DNA from: Tillus elongatus
Lineage: Eukaryota; Arthropoda; Insecta; Coleoptera; Cleridae
Assembly: GCA_964006375.1 (NCBI GenBank)
Contig: OZ023264.1
Span: 176,796,010-176,860,009 of the forward strand
Direction: 5' to 3'
DNA: 64,000 nucleotides
Below the pieces are notes generated by a model that worked only from the letters and a program-made list of their open reading frames with translations, was not told where the DNA came from and made no database searches. Every line of letters starts with the position of its first letter. Position 1 is the stretch's first letter. The position numbers and the translations under genes are program-made. Below are positions 46,521 through 64,000 of this stretch, piece by piece.

Positions 46521-46878
46521 GCAGGAATTTTATAGTATGAGAAGAAGGTGAAACTATGCTGTTTTATCCTGATGTTTTAATTTTGCATGGTTTAGCCTTG
46601 GTATCTTAACCATTGACAGATTTTATTATTACGTGTTACTTTGTATTGTACTGTTTTGTTTGTTCGCTAACTAGACGTGTTCTATGTGTTTAGAACTAGC
46701 GGAGAAATCTGATCGGGTAATAAGATGTAAATTAATTTTGCAACTTCTTAGGTGGCCTGGTTATATCATAAACTGAAAAATGGCATCAAATACTCTATTT
46801 CAAATAAAAAATATATATGCTAGGCATATGTTTTACATAATACATATAAATACTAAATAATAGATCACAGGTTTTGTC

Positions 46879-53195
<6,317 letters not shown>

Positions 53196-54050
53196 TTTTG
53201 ACAAAAAGTGTTAGTTTGTACTGCTGTATTATCGATGTGAATATTAAATAAAGCTGTAATACTTATATCTCGCTATTTTAAAGTTTTGTCTAACTTAGCA
53301 CTTCCTTATCCATCACCCATAAACTATAAATATAAACAAAATAAATATCAATCACGTTGACATTTCGGTTTTCATTCTTCTGTCAATTGTCAATGTCAAT
53401 TGCGTCAATCTTCAATTGGTAACGTTCTTCATTAGATTAGGTAATTTTCGATTCGCCGCTCAAAAATCTTGTAAGCACCGAACTGAGATTAGGCAGTGAC
53501 GTCATTACTCCATTGAAAGTCGATCTTCCTCACTGCTCGAGCGATGCTGGTGCATATCAACAGAACACAACAAATTGTATTTAGTATTTATTATTGGTTG
53601 TCATACCATAAACAATTTGTTTTGTGATTGCTTGAATAATGTAACACTATTATATATTCTAAGTGTGATTGTCCTGTTATAATTAATATTAAAGTTTATA
53701 ATCGAATATATTAGGTATAACAAGAAATGACAAGTGAAGAATTAACAATTAAAATACCGCCCTCTTTCCATGTTTTTTTTTGCCGCGAAGAGTTAATTAT
53801 CAATATATTACTGATGAGTAGTGTTTAAAATAATAATACTTCGAGGTACCTATTATAACTTTGAGATTATATTACAATTGATCTCTCTTACGATTCAGAT
53901 CAGGGAAGAGCGATTTCAAAGCACTTTCACACGGAGCGTTGATGCAATCGAACAGGCACAAGTCAGAGTAGAACACAGAATCTTATAGAGGTTGCTCTGA
54001 TAGCGCTCTGAGAGCAGCGAATCGAAAACGCTCTAAGCGTTCTGCTTTAT
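53196..54050. other. MED8 upstream region, no gene
   Basis: The MED8 5' UTR and promoter must lie here, but no core promoter element is distinctive. No coding signal was found. Confidence 0.4.
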
Positions 54051-54710
54051 AAAGCTAGGTTCGTACACTCGCGAATTGCAAAATCGCAGCGAAACCTATC
54101 CCCATTGGTTTATTTCAAATAATATCGTAATAGGAATAAGTTTCGCAATTCACAAGTGCATGAACTAAGGTTTAGGCTATAAAGATTACAGGGAGCATAT
54201 AGTAGAGACGACCTTGAAAACGGGATGGTTGACTCAAAACACAGCTCACCATCTCACAATTGTCTTTTATAACTAACGTTAACAATTCTTTATGAACTAT
54301 GAGCACTAAAATTATGTGAAATAGGCATTAAAATGAAAATTTACCCCACAACCTGTACGCTAACGTTCAACTCGAACTCGACAACAAAGATATATTTATA
54401 TCAATAGGTTTATGTATCGCTTAAAGCTAGATACACTCGTGAATTGCGAAATCGCCGCGAAACGTATCTCTATTGGTTTATTTTAAATAATATCGTAATA
54501 TTATTTAAAATGGACCAATAGGAATTAGTTTCGTAATTCGCGAGTGTATGAACCTATAGCTTTTAGCTTAGTTCATACACTTGTGAAATGTGAAAATCGA
54601 ATTGCGAGACTTATTCCTATTGGTTCATATTACGATATTATTTGAAATAAACCAATAGAGCAAGGTTTCACTGCGATTTTGCAATTCGCGAGTGTATGAA
54701 CCTAGCTTTA
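54051..54710. mobile_element. Cluster of three palindromic MITEs
   Basis: Copies at 54051-54177, 54425-54560 and about 54562-54710 share the terminus AGCTAGGTTCATACACTCGC in inverted orientation at their ends, and an interior CTATTGGTTTATTTYAAATA then ATATCGTAATA. Each can fold almost completely on itself. A one-ended relative is at 26047. Confidence 0.82.
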
Positions 54711-55202
54711 TGCTCCATACATAAAACGTGACAAACTCCGTCCTGTATTCTTTATAGTCTATGCGTTCTGGACTCTCATTTTTGGTTGGTGATTCCAACG
54801 CGTTACCCTAAAATGCAGTCGACCACATGCAAGCAGCTTGTAAATTCCGTTTGATAGGCTTGGACGACTAACAAAAGGTGTTCTCTCTGATTTTAGGCAA
54901 GAGAGTGTGTCTGTTGAAAATACACAATGTGAGAAATTATTTCGAAAGTGCTGTTTTTAGGAAAGAACATTAAAAATTTTGAGACGGCACAGTTTCAAGT
55001 AGCCTGCGATTTGCACAAGAGTAACCTGGCAATTCTTTGAGCTTTCTAATATAACCAGTCGTCTCAATTAAATACCTTGAGCGGACTGTTGTAGTGGCAG
55101 ATATAACATTAAATAAGTGGTCAGGTCGCTTGCATATATTTTTCCACATCTCTATCATCGTTTTTTTTTTCAGCAGGAATATAAAGATAAAACATTATTG
55201 CT

Positions 55203-55390
55203 CAGTTTCACAAAGCTCGATTAAATATTTAACGGCCAGTTAGTTAATCAAGGCTTGAGGCGACCAATCATAACTTTAAAATATTTCGATGTCACGGCAA
55301 AAACCCGAATCAAAGTCTGTAATTCGTTGTCTGAAGCCTTGATTAACTAACCGACTGTTAAATGTTTAATCGAGCTTTGTGAATCCGGGC
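55203..55390. mobile_element. Palindromic MITE with about 58-bp inverted repeats
   Basis: The left arm (55203-55260, CACAAAGCTCGATTAAATAT, TTAACGGCCAGTTAGTTAAT, CAAGGCTT) pairs with the right arm (55333-55390). A 70-bp loop separates them. No coding capacity. Confidence 0.82.
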
Positions 55391-56237
55391 ATATGTCTTT
55401 GAAAAATGTATTTGCCTGATTGTCTAAACAACACCCAACACTCATGAACATCGCAACGCATGTTTAATCTTGTAGTAAATACAACCACAGTTACAAAACT
55501 CCCAACTCAGCTCGTATCCAAAAAAACTACCTATTTCTACTCCTGCTTTTAAAGGCTAGGCTATGGATAACACTGCACTTATCAAAAAGGAAACGTTGGT
55601 AATTAGTTAACACAATAATTAAATAATTGCAACACTAAAGAAACAGTAGAATAATGAATTTAATATCGATTAAGTGTTTAAGTTTAAATTCAAAAGTCTG
55701 TCAACGTTTCTCTTTCTCATTACCTCCCGTGAGGAGGGGGGGGGGGTCAAAATGTCATGTCAAGGCTTGCTGAAGAGCTGTCAAGTCCCATGCGTTAGTC
55801 AATGAACTAAATAGACAACTATTCAGTTCACTGGCTTGATAAATTTTGGCTCTCTTGGACTCATACGTGACTAGTGACTAATGACAATTGACGTGTAGCG
55901 TGTTCATTTTTTTTAAGAATGAGGAATGAATAATGTCAAAAAGTCCAGTCAAAACCTAATTTGTAGAATTGGCACTTGTAATAAATGTCACTAGATAGTA
56001 AGTTTTGTATATAATATTTTACAGTACCTAGCACAAAATTAACCGTATTTCAGTATCATGTATGAAACCAAGGCAAATAGAAGATAATGAAACTATACTT
56101 CCGCTCCCGATGTGATTTAATTTAAAGATAAAAATATTCATCATGAATTTGAAGGTATACCAAGAATTATTTTTATACATGGTGTGATATTGTTGCTTAT
56201 ATTCTGTTACAGTATCTGGACAACTTTCAGGAATAAC
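55391..56237. other. MGAT1 upstream region and 5' UTR exon start
   Basis: No gene was seen. A run of ten G lies near 55738. The acceptor TATTCTGTTACAG ends at 56212, so 56213-56237 is the end of the MGAT1 5' UTR. Confidence 0.45.
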
Positions 56238-56618
56238 ATGCGATTAAAACGCACAAATATTTTACTAGGATTATGTATATTTGCATGGGCTTCGTTAATA
56301 TATTATGTGTTTTCAAATCGTCAATTAACTTTAAGAGAAACAGATGGAAATATCGAAAAAGTGATACAAAGCTTAGAGGAGGGCATATCTGAACAATTTA
56401 AAATAAATAATGACATGATAAACAAAGCTCAACAGTTCTTGGAACTGAAAAAGGTATCCCGAAATGATGTGATTGTTAAAAAGACTCGAGAAGATTTTCA
56501 AGATACAAAAATTCCCGTTTTGGTGTTTGCTTGTAATAGAGTTAATGTTAGTCGATGTCTTGATCGTCTTCTACAATATAGACCTGATCCAGATAAGTTT
56601 CCTATTATTGTTAGTCAA
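56238..56618 (+). CDS. MGAT1: MGAT1 coding exon 1
   Basis: It encodes 127 codons: [15 protein letters not shown] membrane anchor, stem, and the start of the catalytic domain to FPIIVSQ. The donor is CAA|GTAAGT. Confidence 0.93.
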
Positions 56619-59425
56619 GTAAGTCTTAATAATATTGATTACAGCATTGTGGTCTTAATTAATGATTCTTTCAGGATTGCAACCATTATGAAACGACTGA
56701 AATAATTAAAAAGTATGGGTCACAAGTGTCTTTGATTCAACAGCCTGATCAGTCTGACATACAAATTTTACCTAAGGAGAAAAAATTTAAAGGATATTTT
56801 AAAATTGCAAGACATTATGGTTGGGCTTTGAATCAGATGTTTTTTAACTTCAATTTTAGTACAGTAATTATTGTTGAAGGTAAAATTTAAAAATTTTAAT
56901 TATCACTGTTATGGTTGCTTGCAAATATTTTTATTTGATGCATGTTTATTTGGAAATTTAATTGATTTAGGCTTAGATATGGTTTTATGGATGCTTGTTA
57001 AACTTATTTTGTTTTAAGTGTTGAGTTTTAAACTCATTGCCTTAGAATAATTGATTGGAGCTTGTTTATCGTGTTTATTGCAATTAAATTATACTCAGTA
57101 AGTATATTGTGTCTGTGTAGGTATATTATATTTTCTTGTCCCCAGATTTATGTTTAGGACCCACAATGAGCTGTATCAGCCTAAAATATTATAGACAAAA
57201 AATCACCAACATCATAATTACTATGTTAAAATAGGAAAGTAGAAAAACAAATAAAAAATCAGAAATATATCATTTTAAAACTGTAAATATTGTATGTAAT
57301 AAAAGTTGAAAATTATAAATATTACTTAGATGGAAAAAGATTAATTAGTTTGGTAATCCTGTGTTGAAGACACCTCTCTAGTAAACAAAAAATTCGGGTG
57401 TAATCGGAACGTGAAGTGGATGCTGGACGATGTGCACTGTTGCCAGATGAGTATTAGCAAGCGTCATTTTAAATCTAGAAGGAAACCAAGGGGTGAACAA
57501 ATGTTTTTATAATGTAAATAAATTATAATATGGCGTCATCTACATAAATCGATATTTGACATATTTTGCGGAAAGCAGTAGGAAAACGGAAATGTAAAAA
57601 GATATTTTTCAGCCATGGTTGTCCAGGGGAAAAAACGTGGGCCTCTGGACCCAAGGGTACTGGGTTCAATCCCAGATTTCCCCTCTCCTCCCTTTTTAAA
57701 TACATCAGTAACATCAACAGAGGTTGTGCCATTGTGATTGAGCAAGGTCATCTGCACTTTCCGCCCTTCCCAGAGGGCATAAAGCCGTCGGTCCCGTGCC
57801 CATGCAATATTGGGCACGTTAAAGACCCAAATTTCCCGGACAGTGAGGTGAATGAATCACACTTTAGTAAAGTCAATGAAGCAATTTCCGCTGCGAATTG
57901 CCGATAATAAATACAACTCTGTATGCTAATAGCAGACGGTATCCAATATATTGTTTCGAAAAGTCGCAATGTTTCATGGTAATGAAGCAATTTCTACTGA
58001 CAACTGTCGATGATAAACATAACCGAGAAAATGGCTCAAAATGGGCTTCCCTTCGAAGTGTTTGTTTATATTTCAGTTTCCAACTTATCATGAGTACGAA
58101 AAGTGAATGAAGCAATTTCCGTTGCGATTTGCCCATGATAAATACAACTGTATATGCTAATAGCAGACGGTATCCAATTTATTATTTCGAAAAGTCGCAA
58201 TGTTTCATGGTAATGAAGCAATTTCTACTGACAACTGTTGATGATAAAGAGCCATTTTCTCGGTTATGTTCATCATCGACAGTTGTCAGTCAAAAATGAC
58301 GCTTGCTAATACTCATCTGGCAACAGTGCATATCGTCCAGCGTCCACTTCACGTTCCGATTTCACCCGAATTGTTTGTTTACTAGAGAGGTGTCTTCAAC
58401 ACAGGATTACCATTAGTTTTAAATTGTATCTTATATTTTATATTAATCGTAATATTAAATATTTAAAATGTTTTCTAAAATAAGTAATCATAATTTTTTG
58501 CAGATGATCTAGAAGTTGCTCCAGACTTTTATGAATATTTCTTGGGTACCTACCCGCTCTTGCTTAAGGATCCATCATTGTGGTGTGTCTCAGCTTGGAA
58601 TGACAACGGTAAAGAAGGTCTTGTCAATCTGCAACGTCCTGATCTATTATATAGAAGTGACTTTTTCCCAGGACTTGGATGGATGCTTACAAAATCACTG
58701 TGGCTTGAACTGTACACCAAGTGGCCTCGAGCGTAAGTGATTTTTAATTTCTGTGTAATATTGATTTCCTTTTTTTTGTGGCATATTGATTTAAAGGCAG
58801 ATTTGTCATTTTGTAAATTTTAAATGTTTACTGCAATTTTAATTTGAAATGTTGTAGTTTTTGTCTTGCATACTATTAAGTTTATAATGTAAAACAATTT
58901 TGTTATGGAAACACACTCCTTACAAATGACATAGTGGTATGTGAAAAAAGTTCTTATGAAACCTATGAAAAAATATATTGCACGTTTGTAGACTTGGAAA
59001 AGGCATATGATACTGTAGATAGGCAGAAGCTGTGGAGTATTTTGTATTCACTGACGATATGGCATTGTTCGTGACAGCAGAGGATGAAGAGGAGCTAACC
59101 CTCAGAGTAAATGAATTGTTGGCAAGAACCACAATATGGGTAAACTTTAACGGCCTGGAATAGGTGCCACATAAAACGGAGGTGGTCATCTTAAAAGGAC
59201 CAACAAAGAGGTGCCATGTCAACTTTCAAATTGGAAATAACAGAATAACACCATCCAAAGCAGTGCGCTATTTTGGAGTGTGGTTCAATGACAACAGCAC
59301 GTTTGGAGAACACATAAAAAAACTTTACACAAAGCGGAGGAAGAGCATCTGTGTTGGCCAGAATCACCATAATACCAAAAAGAAGAATGGGTTTTTTTCA
59401 AGAAATTATGATACAATATGGTCTT

Positions 59426-59515
<90 letters not shown>

Positions 59516-62500
59516 TAAATGATATATATCCGAGCGATAAGTCAAAAAATACTAAACTGATTTGAATCAGACTTGGCAAAAAGCTTGTTTGGGCGAAAAC
59601 TGAGGTCGAGTTCGTTAATCAGCCTTTATGCTCAAGTTTTTCCGGTGGAAAATCGGGGAAAACTTATTGAATATGCTATATTTCTATTCAAGCCATACAA
59701 AATAATGGATTTATTATTTCGATTTAGATAAGCAAGTAGGTTAATATTTCAGCTTGGATAAGCAAGTGAGATAAGAAACCTCATTATATATTTATCAGTT
59801 AATGTTTGTTGTTTTCAATAGAATATTTATGTTAGCTTTAACAATCAGTTTTCTAAAAATTAAAAATTTAAGGAGAAATGTGCCAAAAGGAAATGTAAAT
59901 ACACATGTTATCTACTTCTTGTTAAATAAAAGGTCGAGGTTGAACACTGTGATTGGAAACTGAAATTTAAAAAATGTTCGGGACGCAGCAAGTGCATTAT
60001 TGTAGTGAATTTTCATAAGAATAATATATCATAGTGATCTAACCTTATATTAAAAGTTACGAAACATTATTTTATTTAATTAGGAACAGTAAAAAAATAA
60101 GGTAAAGAAGGGCAAGCAAAAACATGATCTCTAACATAAATATTTATACAGCCTAAATACTATCGTACCGTGGGTGTCGACAAGGAGGAAAGAGGCAACT
60201 TGTTAATTCTGGACTTGAAGGTTTGGAGGTTCGGAGGAGAAGGAAAAACATGTGCCGGCAAGAAATTCCATAACTTGGAAGTCGTCGGGACAAAAGAGCG
60301 GGCGTAACACTATGTCTGGTGACCTGGACAATAAAAGGGTGCATTCGCTCTGTTCCCCTGGTAGATCTGTTGGGGGCAGCAGGTGGAGGAACTATGGAAG
60401 AAAACTCCTCTGAGCAGTGCCCATGCAGATATCTATAAAAGAGAGAGAGAGGTCACCAATGGCACGTCGGTGGGCAAGGGATGGTAGCCTTTGGGTGAGA
60501 GTAGGGTCACCGACGAGACATATAGCTCTCTTCTGAATGCAGTCCAGGATAGCAAGTGTAGAAGCGGCAGCGGCACCCCAGGTGTGGGAGCAGTATTCGA
60601 GGTTTGGCTTTATTTGTGAAGTATATAAGGTATAGAGATTAACTGGTGAAAAGTATTTGCGAGCCCGGAAGAGGAAACCTAATTTCTTAGCAGCCGCTTC
60701 TGCAATTGATGTGTGACATGTTGGTGCCAATTGAGATTTCGATCCACAGAAATGCCAATAAGTGAAAAGGACTCATTACTTTGAATAACTTGGTTGTTCA
60801 TTGTGATGGGTCTAGGGCGTGTATCTCTTATGTGATAGAAAGCAAGCAAGATTTGGTGGGGTTGAATTGTACAAGATTTCTACTTCCTCAGTCTAATATT
60901 TTTTGGAGATCCACGGAGACAGAGCCCTCCATGAGTCTGCGATCCTCATCTAATTGGGCTAAAGATACAGGTTTAGAATATTGTATATTTGAGTGGAAAG
61001 TGCTGTCGTCCACATAACTGTGAACTGGGTTGGATGTGGTAGAGAGGAGGTCATTGATGTGGAGAAGAAAGAAAGTAATGGCTAAAGCTGAACCTTGAGG
61101 AACTCCTGCATTAATTGGATACAGTTTAGAGGAATAGTCATCCACGACAAGAGAAATGATCCGGTTGGAGAGGAAATTTGCTGTCCAGGTACAGTTTTGG
61201 TGGTAGGCCATAGGCCGGAAGTTTATTAAGCAGCGCTGCGTGCCAGACCTGGCCGAATGCTTTGGATATGTTTAGAGCGACAATCTGGGATTCACCGTGT
61301 AGTTCCATAGACTTGTTCCAAGAATGGGTGACAAAAGAAAGGAGGTCGGCAGTTGATCTGCGCTGACGGAATCCATACTGCTTGTCGTGGATTAGACTGT
61401 GTTTTTCAAGGAATTTAAGTAATTCGGTGGTTATATACTTTTCCATCACTTTAGAGATGACTGAAAGGATAGAAATAGCCCTGTAGTTGCTAGGAAGCGC
61501 TTTGGATCCTTTCTTGGGGACGGGTTGTACTCAAGCAGTTTTCCAGTTACTAGGGAATATACCTCTATTTTAAGATGTCTGAAACAGACGAGTCAGGACA
61601 GGACAAGTTCTGGTGCACATTTTTTGAGAACAATTACTGGGATCTCGTCAAGGCCAGAAGCTTTCCTGGTATTAAGAGAAGAGAGCATCTTTCGTACCTT
61701 TTTAGTTTTGAAAATGATATCCGTCATTTTATGCGTGACATTGGGGACTGTTGGTGGTTGAACATTTGGAGGTGGGTTGAGAGTAGAATTGCCGGCGAAC
61801 GAGGCAAAAAATTCAGCCTTGCCCAGGGCGGGAGAAACAATTTCATCCCCTGAAACAAGAGGTGGGAACATGCTCTTGCAGAAATTGTTCCCAATAGATT
61901 TAGCAAGAGTCCAGAAGGGTTTGCTGCCGTTGGATCTTGAGAGGACTTTGTTTTTGATGAGGTTATTAAACGAGTTTTTTGCCTCAGAAAGAATGCGGAC
62001 ATAGCGGCTTCTTGCGTCGTTAAATGCTTGACGGTTTTCTTGACTGGGATTGTGTGTTTTGTGAGCTTCGACCTTTTCAAGTCTGGCCTTGTCACAGGAT
62101 TTAGAGAACCAGGGCTTTGAGTGTCTGAAGAGGTTTTCTATGTACGTGGAATAAATAATTCCATGCCAGCTTGGATAGTTTCGGTGACGTTTTGTGAGAT
62201 ATCAGAGGGGTCAGGATGAGAGAAGCAGACGGACGCCCATGGAAATGAGGAAAAGTAATCCCGCATTTCGTCCCAGTTCGCGGAGTTGTAGTGCCAAACG
62301 ATATGTGGGTGTGTTGACTGTGTGACCTCGGGTTGCATTGCGTAGGAAGCAGTGACCATGTCGTGGTCTGAGCGACCAAGAGGAATTAAATATTTATGGA
62401 ATAATTGTCTGGGGTGGTGCTTATGGGAATCACCTGGATATATTACAGAGATTACAAAATAGACTACTGAAAATAGTAAATGGAAATAATTTGTTGATAG

Positions 62501-63400
62501 ATATTCCTATGAACCTAAAGCAATTATTTCCTTTTGAATCCCTTAACTATAACTATAAGACTCTTAAGGATCTATGCATTAACTCAAATAGTAAGACAAG
62601 AAATAAAGTCATACCTCTACCTAAAATGGCTAAAACTGTGAGTGAAAAAGTAGCCACATTACTGCTATTAAACTGTATAACAACCTTCCAAGTGAACTTA
62701 AGAAATGAGATAAGAAGAAACGTCCACTATCATTAAATTTAAAAAATGGGTTATGGCAAATGTTGGGATTTAACTCGATTTGGTGGGTTTTGACCTGGTA
62801 ATTTTACCTCACTGTATTGATATGGAAATCTATTTTCCTCTCCAACTGACAATAATAGTTATATTCTTTTGGAAGTAACTACTTTTCTGTAAATAATGTC
62901 TCTGTCTTCTAGTTATTGGGATGATTGGATCCGGGAGCCTCAGCAAAGAAAGGAACGTGCATGTATAAGGCCAGAGGTCTCGCGAACTAGAACTTTTGGT
63001 AAAACTGGTGTTTCTAAGTAAGTGTTTTTTTAACTTCACATGTCAATGAATAACTTATTGTTTTTTTCCAGTGGTTTGTTTTTCGAAAAGCATCTTAAAT
63101 ACATTAGGCTTAGTGAGGAATTTGTGCCTTTCACTAAGATGAATCTCACATACTTATTGAAGGTAATTTATAATTTTTTTGGATTTATATTGTTGAGACG
63201 AGGCAAATGTATTTTTTTTTTAATTTCAGGATAATTACGACAAGCAGTTTATAAAAAGTGTATACCGAAGTCCAGTGGTAACCTACCAGCAACTCAAAGA
63301 AGCCAAAGTACCATACGAAGGAACAGTCCGGGTAGTTTACCGTACTCGGGACGAGTTCAAAATTACAACAAAGAAATTAGGTTTAATGGATGATTTTAAG
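56238..63400 (+). CDS. MGAT1: N-acetylglucosaminyltransferase I gene (3' incomplete)
   Basis: Six coding exons (56238-56618, 56675-56879, 58504-58732, 62913-63017, 63072-63162, 63230-63400) give 394 residues in frame; about 50 C-terminal residues lie beyond the window. This Golgi enzyme adds GlcNAc from UDP-GlcNAc to the Man5 core, opening hybrid and complex N-glycan synthesis. Residues about 7-25 are a type II membrane anchor, followed by a charged stem. The catalytic domain starts [20 protein letters not shown]. The metal-binding EDD motif is at 195-197 ([14 protein letters not shown], split by intron 2). [23 protein letters not shown] and [12 protein letters not shown] follow, and KLGLMDDFK closes the last exon seen. 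All acceptors and donors are canonical. Introns 2 and 3 carry transposons. Confidence 0.94.
56675..56879 (+). CDS. MGAT1: MGAT1 coding exon 2
   Basis: It follows a 56-bp intron (acceptor ATTCTTTCAG). It encodes [15 protein letters not shown] to STVIIVE plus one base. The donor is GAAG|GTAAAA. Confidence 0.93.
57352..58411. mobile_element. Long-TIR DNA element with 8-bp duplication in MGAT1 intron 2
   Basis: Inverted repeats of about 119 bp (57352-57470 and 58292-58411) begin GGTAATCCTGTGTTGAAGAC. The octamer ATTAGTTT flanks both sides (57344-57351 and 58412-58419). The interior has a nested SINE and two direct copies of a roughly 170-bp block (57870-58040 and 58105-58255). A third piece of that block is inverted at 58250-58290. 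Long TIRs and an 8-bp target fit Mutator-like or Merlin-like elements. No transposase is present. Confidence 0.85.
57609..57855 (+). mobile_element. tRNA-derived SINE, copy 2
   Basis: The head has ATGGTTGTCCAGGGG (A box) and GGGTTCAATCCC (B box). The body repeats the core of copy 1 at 13159 (CTTTCCGCCCTTCCCAGAGG, CGTCGGTCCCGTGCCCATGC, GGGCACGTTAAAGA). It is inserted in the long-TIR element. Confidence 0.82.
58504..58732 (+). CDS. MGAT1: MGAT1 coding exon 3
   Basis: The acceptor is AATTTTTTGCAG. It completes the EDD motif and encodes [12 protein letters not shown] and DFFPGLGWM. The donor is GC|GTAAGT. Confidence 0.93.
58925..59345 (+). mobile_element. Broken LINE reverse transcriptase fragment
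   Basis: [20 protein letters not shown] (motif A) is followed, after an internal deletion, by [20 protein letters not shown] (motif C with TDDM) and [20 protein letters not shown] (thumb). The order is right but the frame is interrupted. It is an R1/RTE-like type in MGAT1 intron 3. Confidence 0.75.
59432..60030 (+). mobile_element. Diverged F1 family copy with (TA)n at 59435-59510
   Basis: After the TA array come GATAAGTCAAAAAATAC, GAGTTCGTTAATCAGCCTTT and TTTTTCCGGTGGAAAATCGG, then the terminus block GGGACGCAGCAAGTGCATTA at 59982. The order and orientation match copy A at 20845. Confidence 0.68.
60110..62385 (-). mobile_element. Jockey/CR1-type LINE, copy 2, in MGAT1 intron 3
   Basis: It is the same family as 29400-31935, on the opposite strand to MGAT1. 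From 62385 downward: AWHYNS-type endonuclease end, [55 protein letters not shown] with a YVDD box, [14 protein letters not shown], and the tail down to the shared 3' end near 60150. It is 5'-truncated within the endonuclease and has several frameshifts, but retains the palm segment missing in copy 1. Confidence 0.87.
62386..62745 (+). mobile_element. C-terminal fragment of another LINE
   Basis: A + frame reads [20 protein letters not shown], then LQNRLLKIV, the thumb-to-C-terminal region of a LINE reverse transcriptase, and ends [14 protein letters not shown] at 62736. It directly abuts copy 2 of the jockey/CR1 LINE. Confidence 0.7.
62913..63017 (+). CDS. MGAT1: MGAT1 coding exon 4
   Basis: The acceptor is CTGTCTTCTAG. 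It encodes [20 protein letters not shown] and [13 protein letters not shown]. The donor is CTAA|GTAAGT. Confidence 0.93.
63072..63162 (+). CDS. MGAT1: MGAT1 coding exon 5
   Basis: The acceptor is GTTTTTTTCCAG. It encodes [20 protein letters not shown] to TYLLK after a 54-bp intron. The donor is AAG|GTAATT. Confidence 0.92.
63230..63400 (+). CDS. MGAT1: MGAT1 coding exon 6 (last one in the window)
   Basis: The acceptor is TTTAATTTCAG. It encodes [15 protein letters not shown] to LGLMDDFK. The donor AAG|GTAATT at 63401 is preferred over read-through to the stop at 63455-63457, because the family continues with a conserved SGVPR-type segment not found here. Confidence 0.85.
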
Positions 63401-63699
63401 GTAATTATTACAGACAAAACCCATAAATGGAAAAATTACACCAAGACTTTAGACTAACAGTGTTTAAATTATTCAGCGAAAGAGACTAATTATGGTGGTT
63501 TTGAAAATTATTTTTAAGGGGATAATGCACGTCCTGAAATTCTTGTGTTGATCCAGATCAATAAACTTAAATATGATTTTGCTCCGCATCCATCTAATTC
63601 ATCTGAACTGCCACCCGTTGACTTCACTTCATTATTTTTTAAACATTTTTTCCTGAGGGGCTGACATTTTGCTAAATTTCATGGCAATGCGAAAACTTC
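63401..63699. other. MGAT1 intron start, no gene
   Basis: There is nothing recognisable besides a short open tail after exon 6. Confidence 0.4.
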
Positions 63700-64000
63700 T
63701 TCTTCTTCCATTGCTTATCCATTAATGGGTATTTGCGATCACATGTGCCCATTCTTCCATATTTCTGATGGCGCTGAATAGGTCTCCTACAGTTTTTACT
63801 GTCCTATCCATTGTCACACGTTTCTGAGCCATGACATCCTCTCCCTGCCGACTCCTCTCTTCCCCTCGATCTTTCCTTCGATTACTAATTGTAGGAATTG
63901 GTATCTTTCATTCCGTATTACGTGGCTCAGATATGTTGTTTTTCTACGCCTGATGGTGTTCAACAGTTCACGTTCTCTTTTAACCGTTCTTAGGATCTCC
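63700..64000 (-). mobile_element. RTE-like LINE C-terminal fragment, cut by window end
   Basis: From the window edge inward the - strand reads EILRTVKRERELLNTIRRRK, TTYLSHVIRNERYQFLQL and VIEGKIEGKRGVGR, the region after the reverse transcriptase in RTE/BovB-type LINEs often annotated as craniofacial-development-protein-like. It is followed by a stop and by VGDLFSAIRNMEEWAHVIAN, the usual end of that family. Confidence 0.78.

Noticed and set aside
56880..58503. Additional MGAT1 exon within intron 2
   Set aside because: Exons 2 and 3 join in phase across the conserved EDD motif. Everything between is transposon or unconserved.
63401..63457. MGAT1 ending at the in-frame stop after exon 6
   Set aside because: The GTAATT donor at the homologous exon boundary and the absence of the conserved C-terminal segment make this intron read-through. 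The true end is probably outside the window.

Overview
This is nuclear DNA from an animal, most likely an insect (order not determinable from the window alone). It is AT-rich and dominated by transposable elements, with three conserved single-copy host genes broken into short exons by repeat-filled introns. There is no bacterial-style operon structure. The host genes are (1) the CTD small phosphatase-like protein 2 gene (CTDSPL2, + strand, four coding exons, 18458-32111, complete coding region); (2) the Mediator subunit 8 gene (MED8, - strand, four coding exons, 53195 down to 46879, complete); and (3) the N-acetylglucosaminyltransferase I gene (MGAT1, + strand, six coding exons, 56238-63400, last exon or exons beyond the window). 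All splice junctions used for these models are visible AG/GT sites that keep frame and join segments matching the known protein families.

Layout. 508-11168: a piggyBac-like element with TTAA-flanked inverted termini, a decayed transposase, a decayed THAP-domain gene and, nested inside, an almost intact RNase H-bearing LINE (3630-9330). 11.3-12.5 kb: a roughly 228-bp tandem repeat. 13-16 kb: a tRNA-derived SINE, a degraded Tc1/mariner relative and a nearly intact DD41D mariner. 16.1-18.2 kb: two LINE 3' ends head to head, forming a palindrome of about 1 kb per arm. 18.4-32.1 kb: CTDSPL2, whose introns hold LINE fragments, a 48-bp tandem array and an unclassified 2-kb repeat. 32.8-35.2 kb: an unclassified TTAA-flanked DNA transposon with a nested MITE. 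36-46 kb: a DD34D mariner, a hAT-type MITE with a perfect 8-bp duplication, the second copy of the 2-kb repeat and a jockey-like LINE. 46.9-53.2 kb: MED8, whose last intron is packed with copies of a (TA)n-carrying repeat family (called F1 here). 53.2-56.2 kb: MITE-rich DNA between the divergent MED8 and MGAT1 genes. 56.2-64 kb: MGAT1, with a long-TIR element, a SINE and several LINE fragments in its introns.

The most interesting signals are: the F1 family, one copy of which is inserted in a mariner so that its ends can be read directly (hairpin at one end, microsatellite inside, no obvious target duplication, as in Helentron/HINE elements); the THAP gene inside the piggyBac termini; the TTAA-flanked transposon with novel termini; the 1-kb LINE palindrome; and the long-TIR element with an 8-bp duplication in MGAT1. 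The three host genes act in unrelated processes (nuclear phosphatase, transcription coactivator, Golgi N-glycan processing), and nothing suggests that they are functionally linked.
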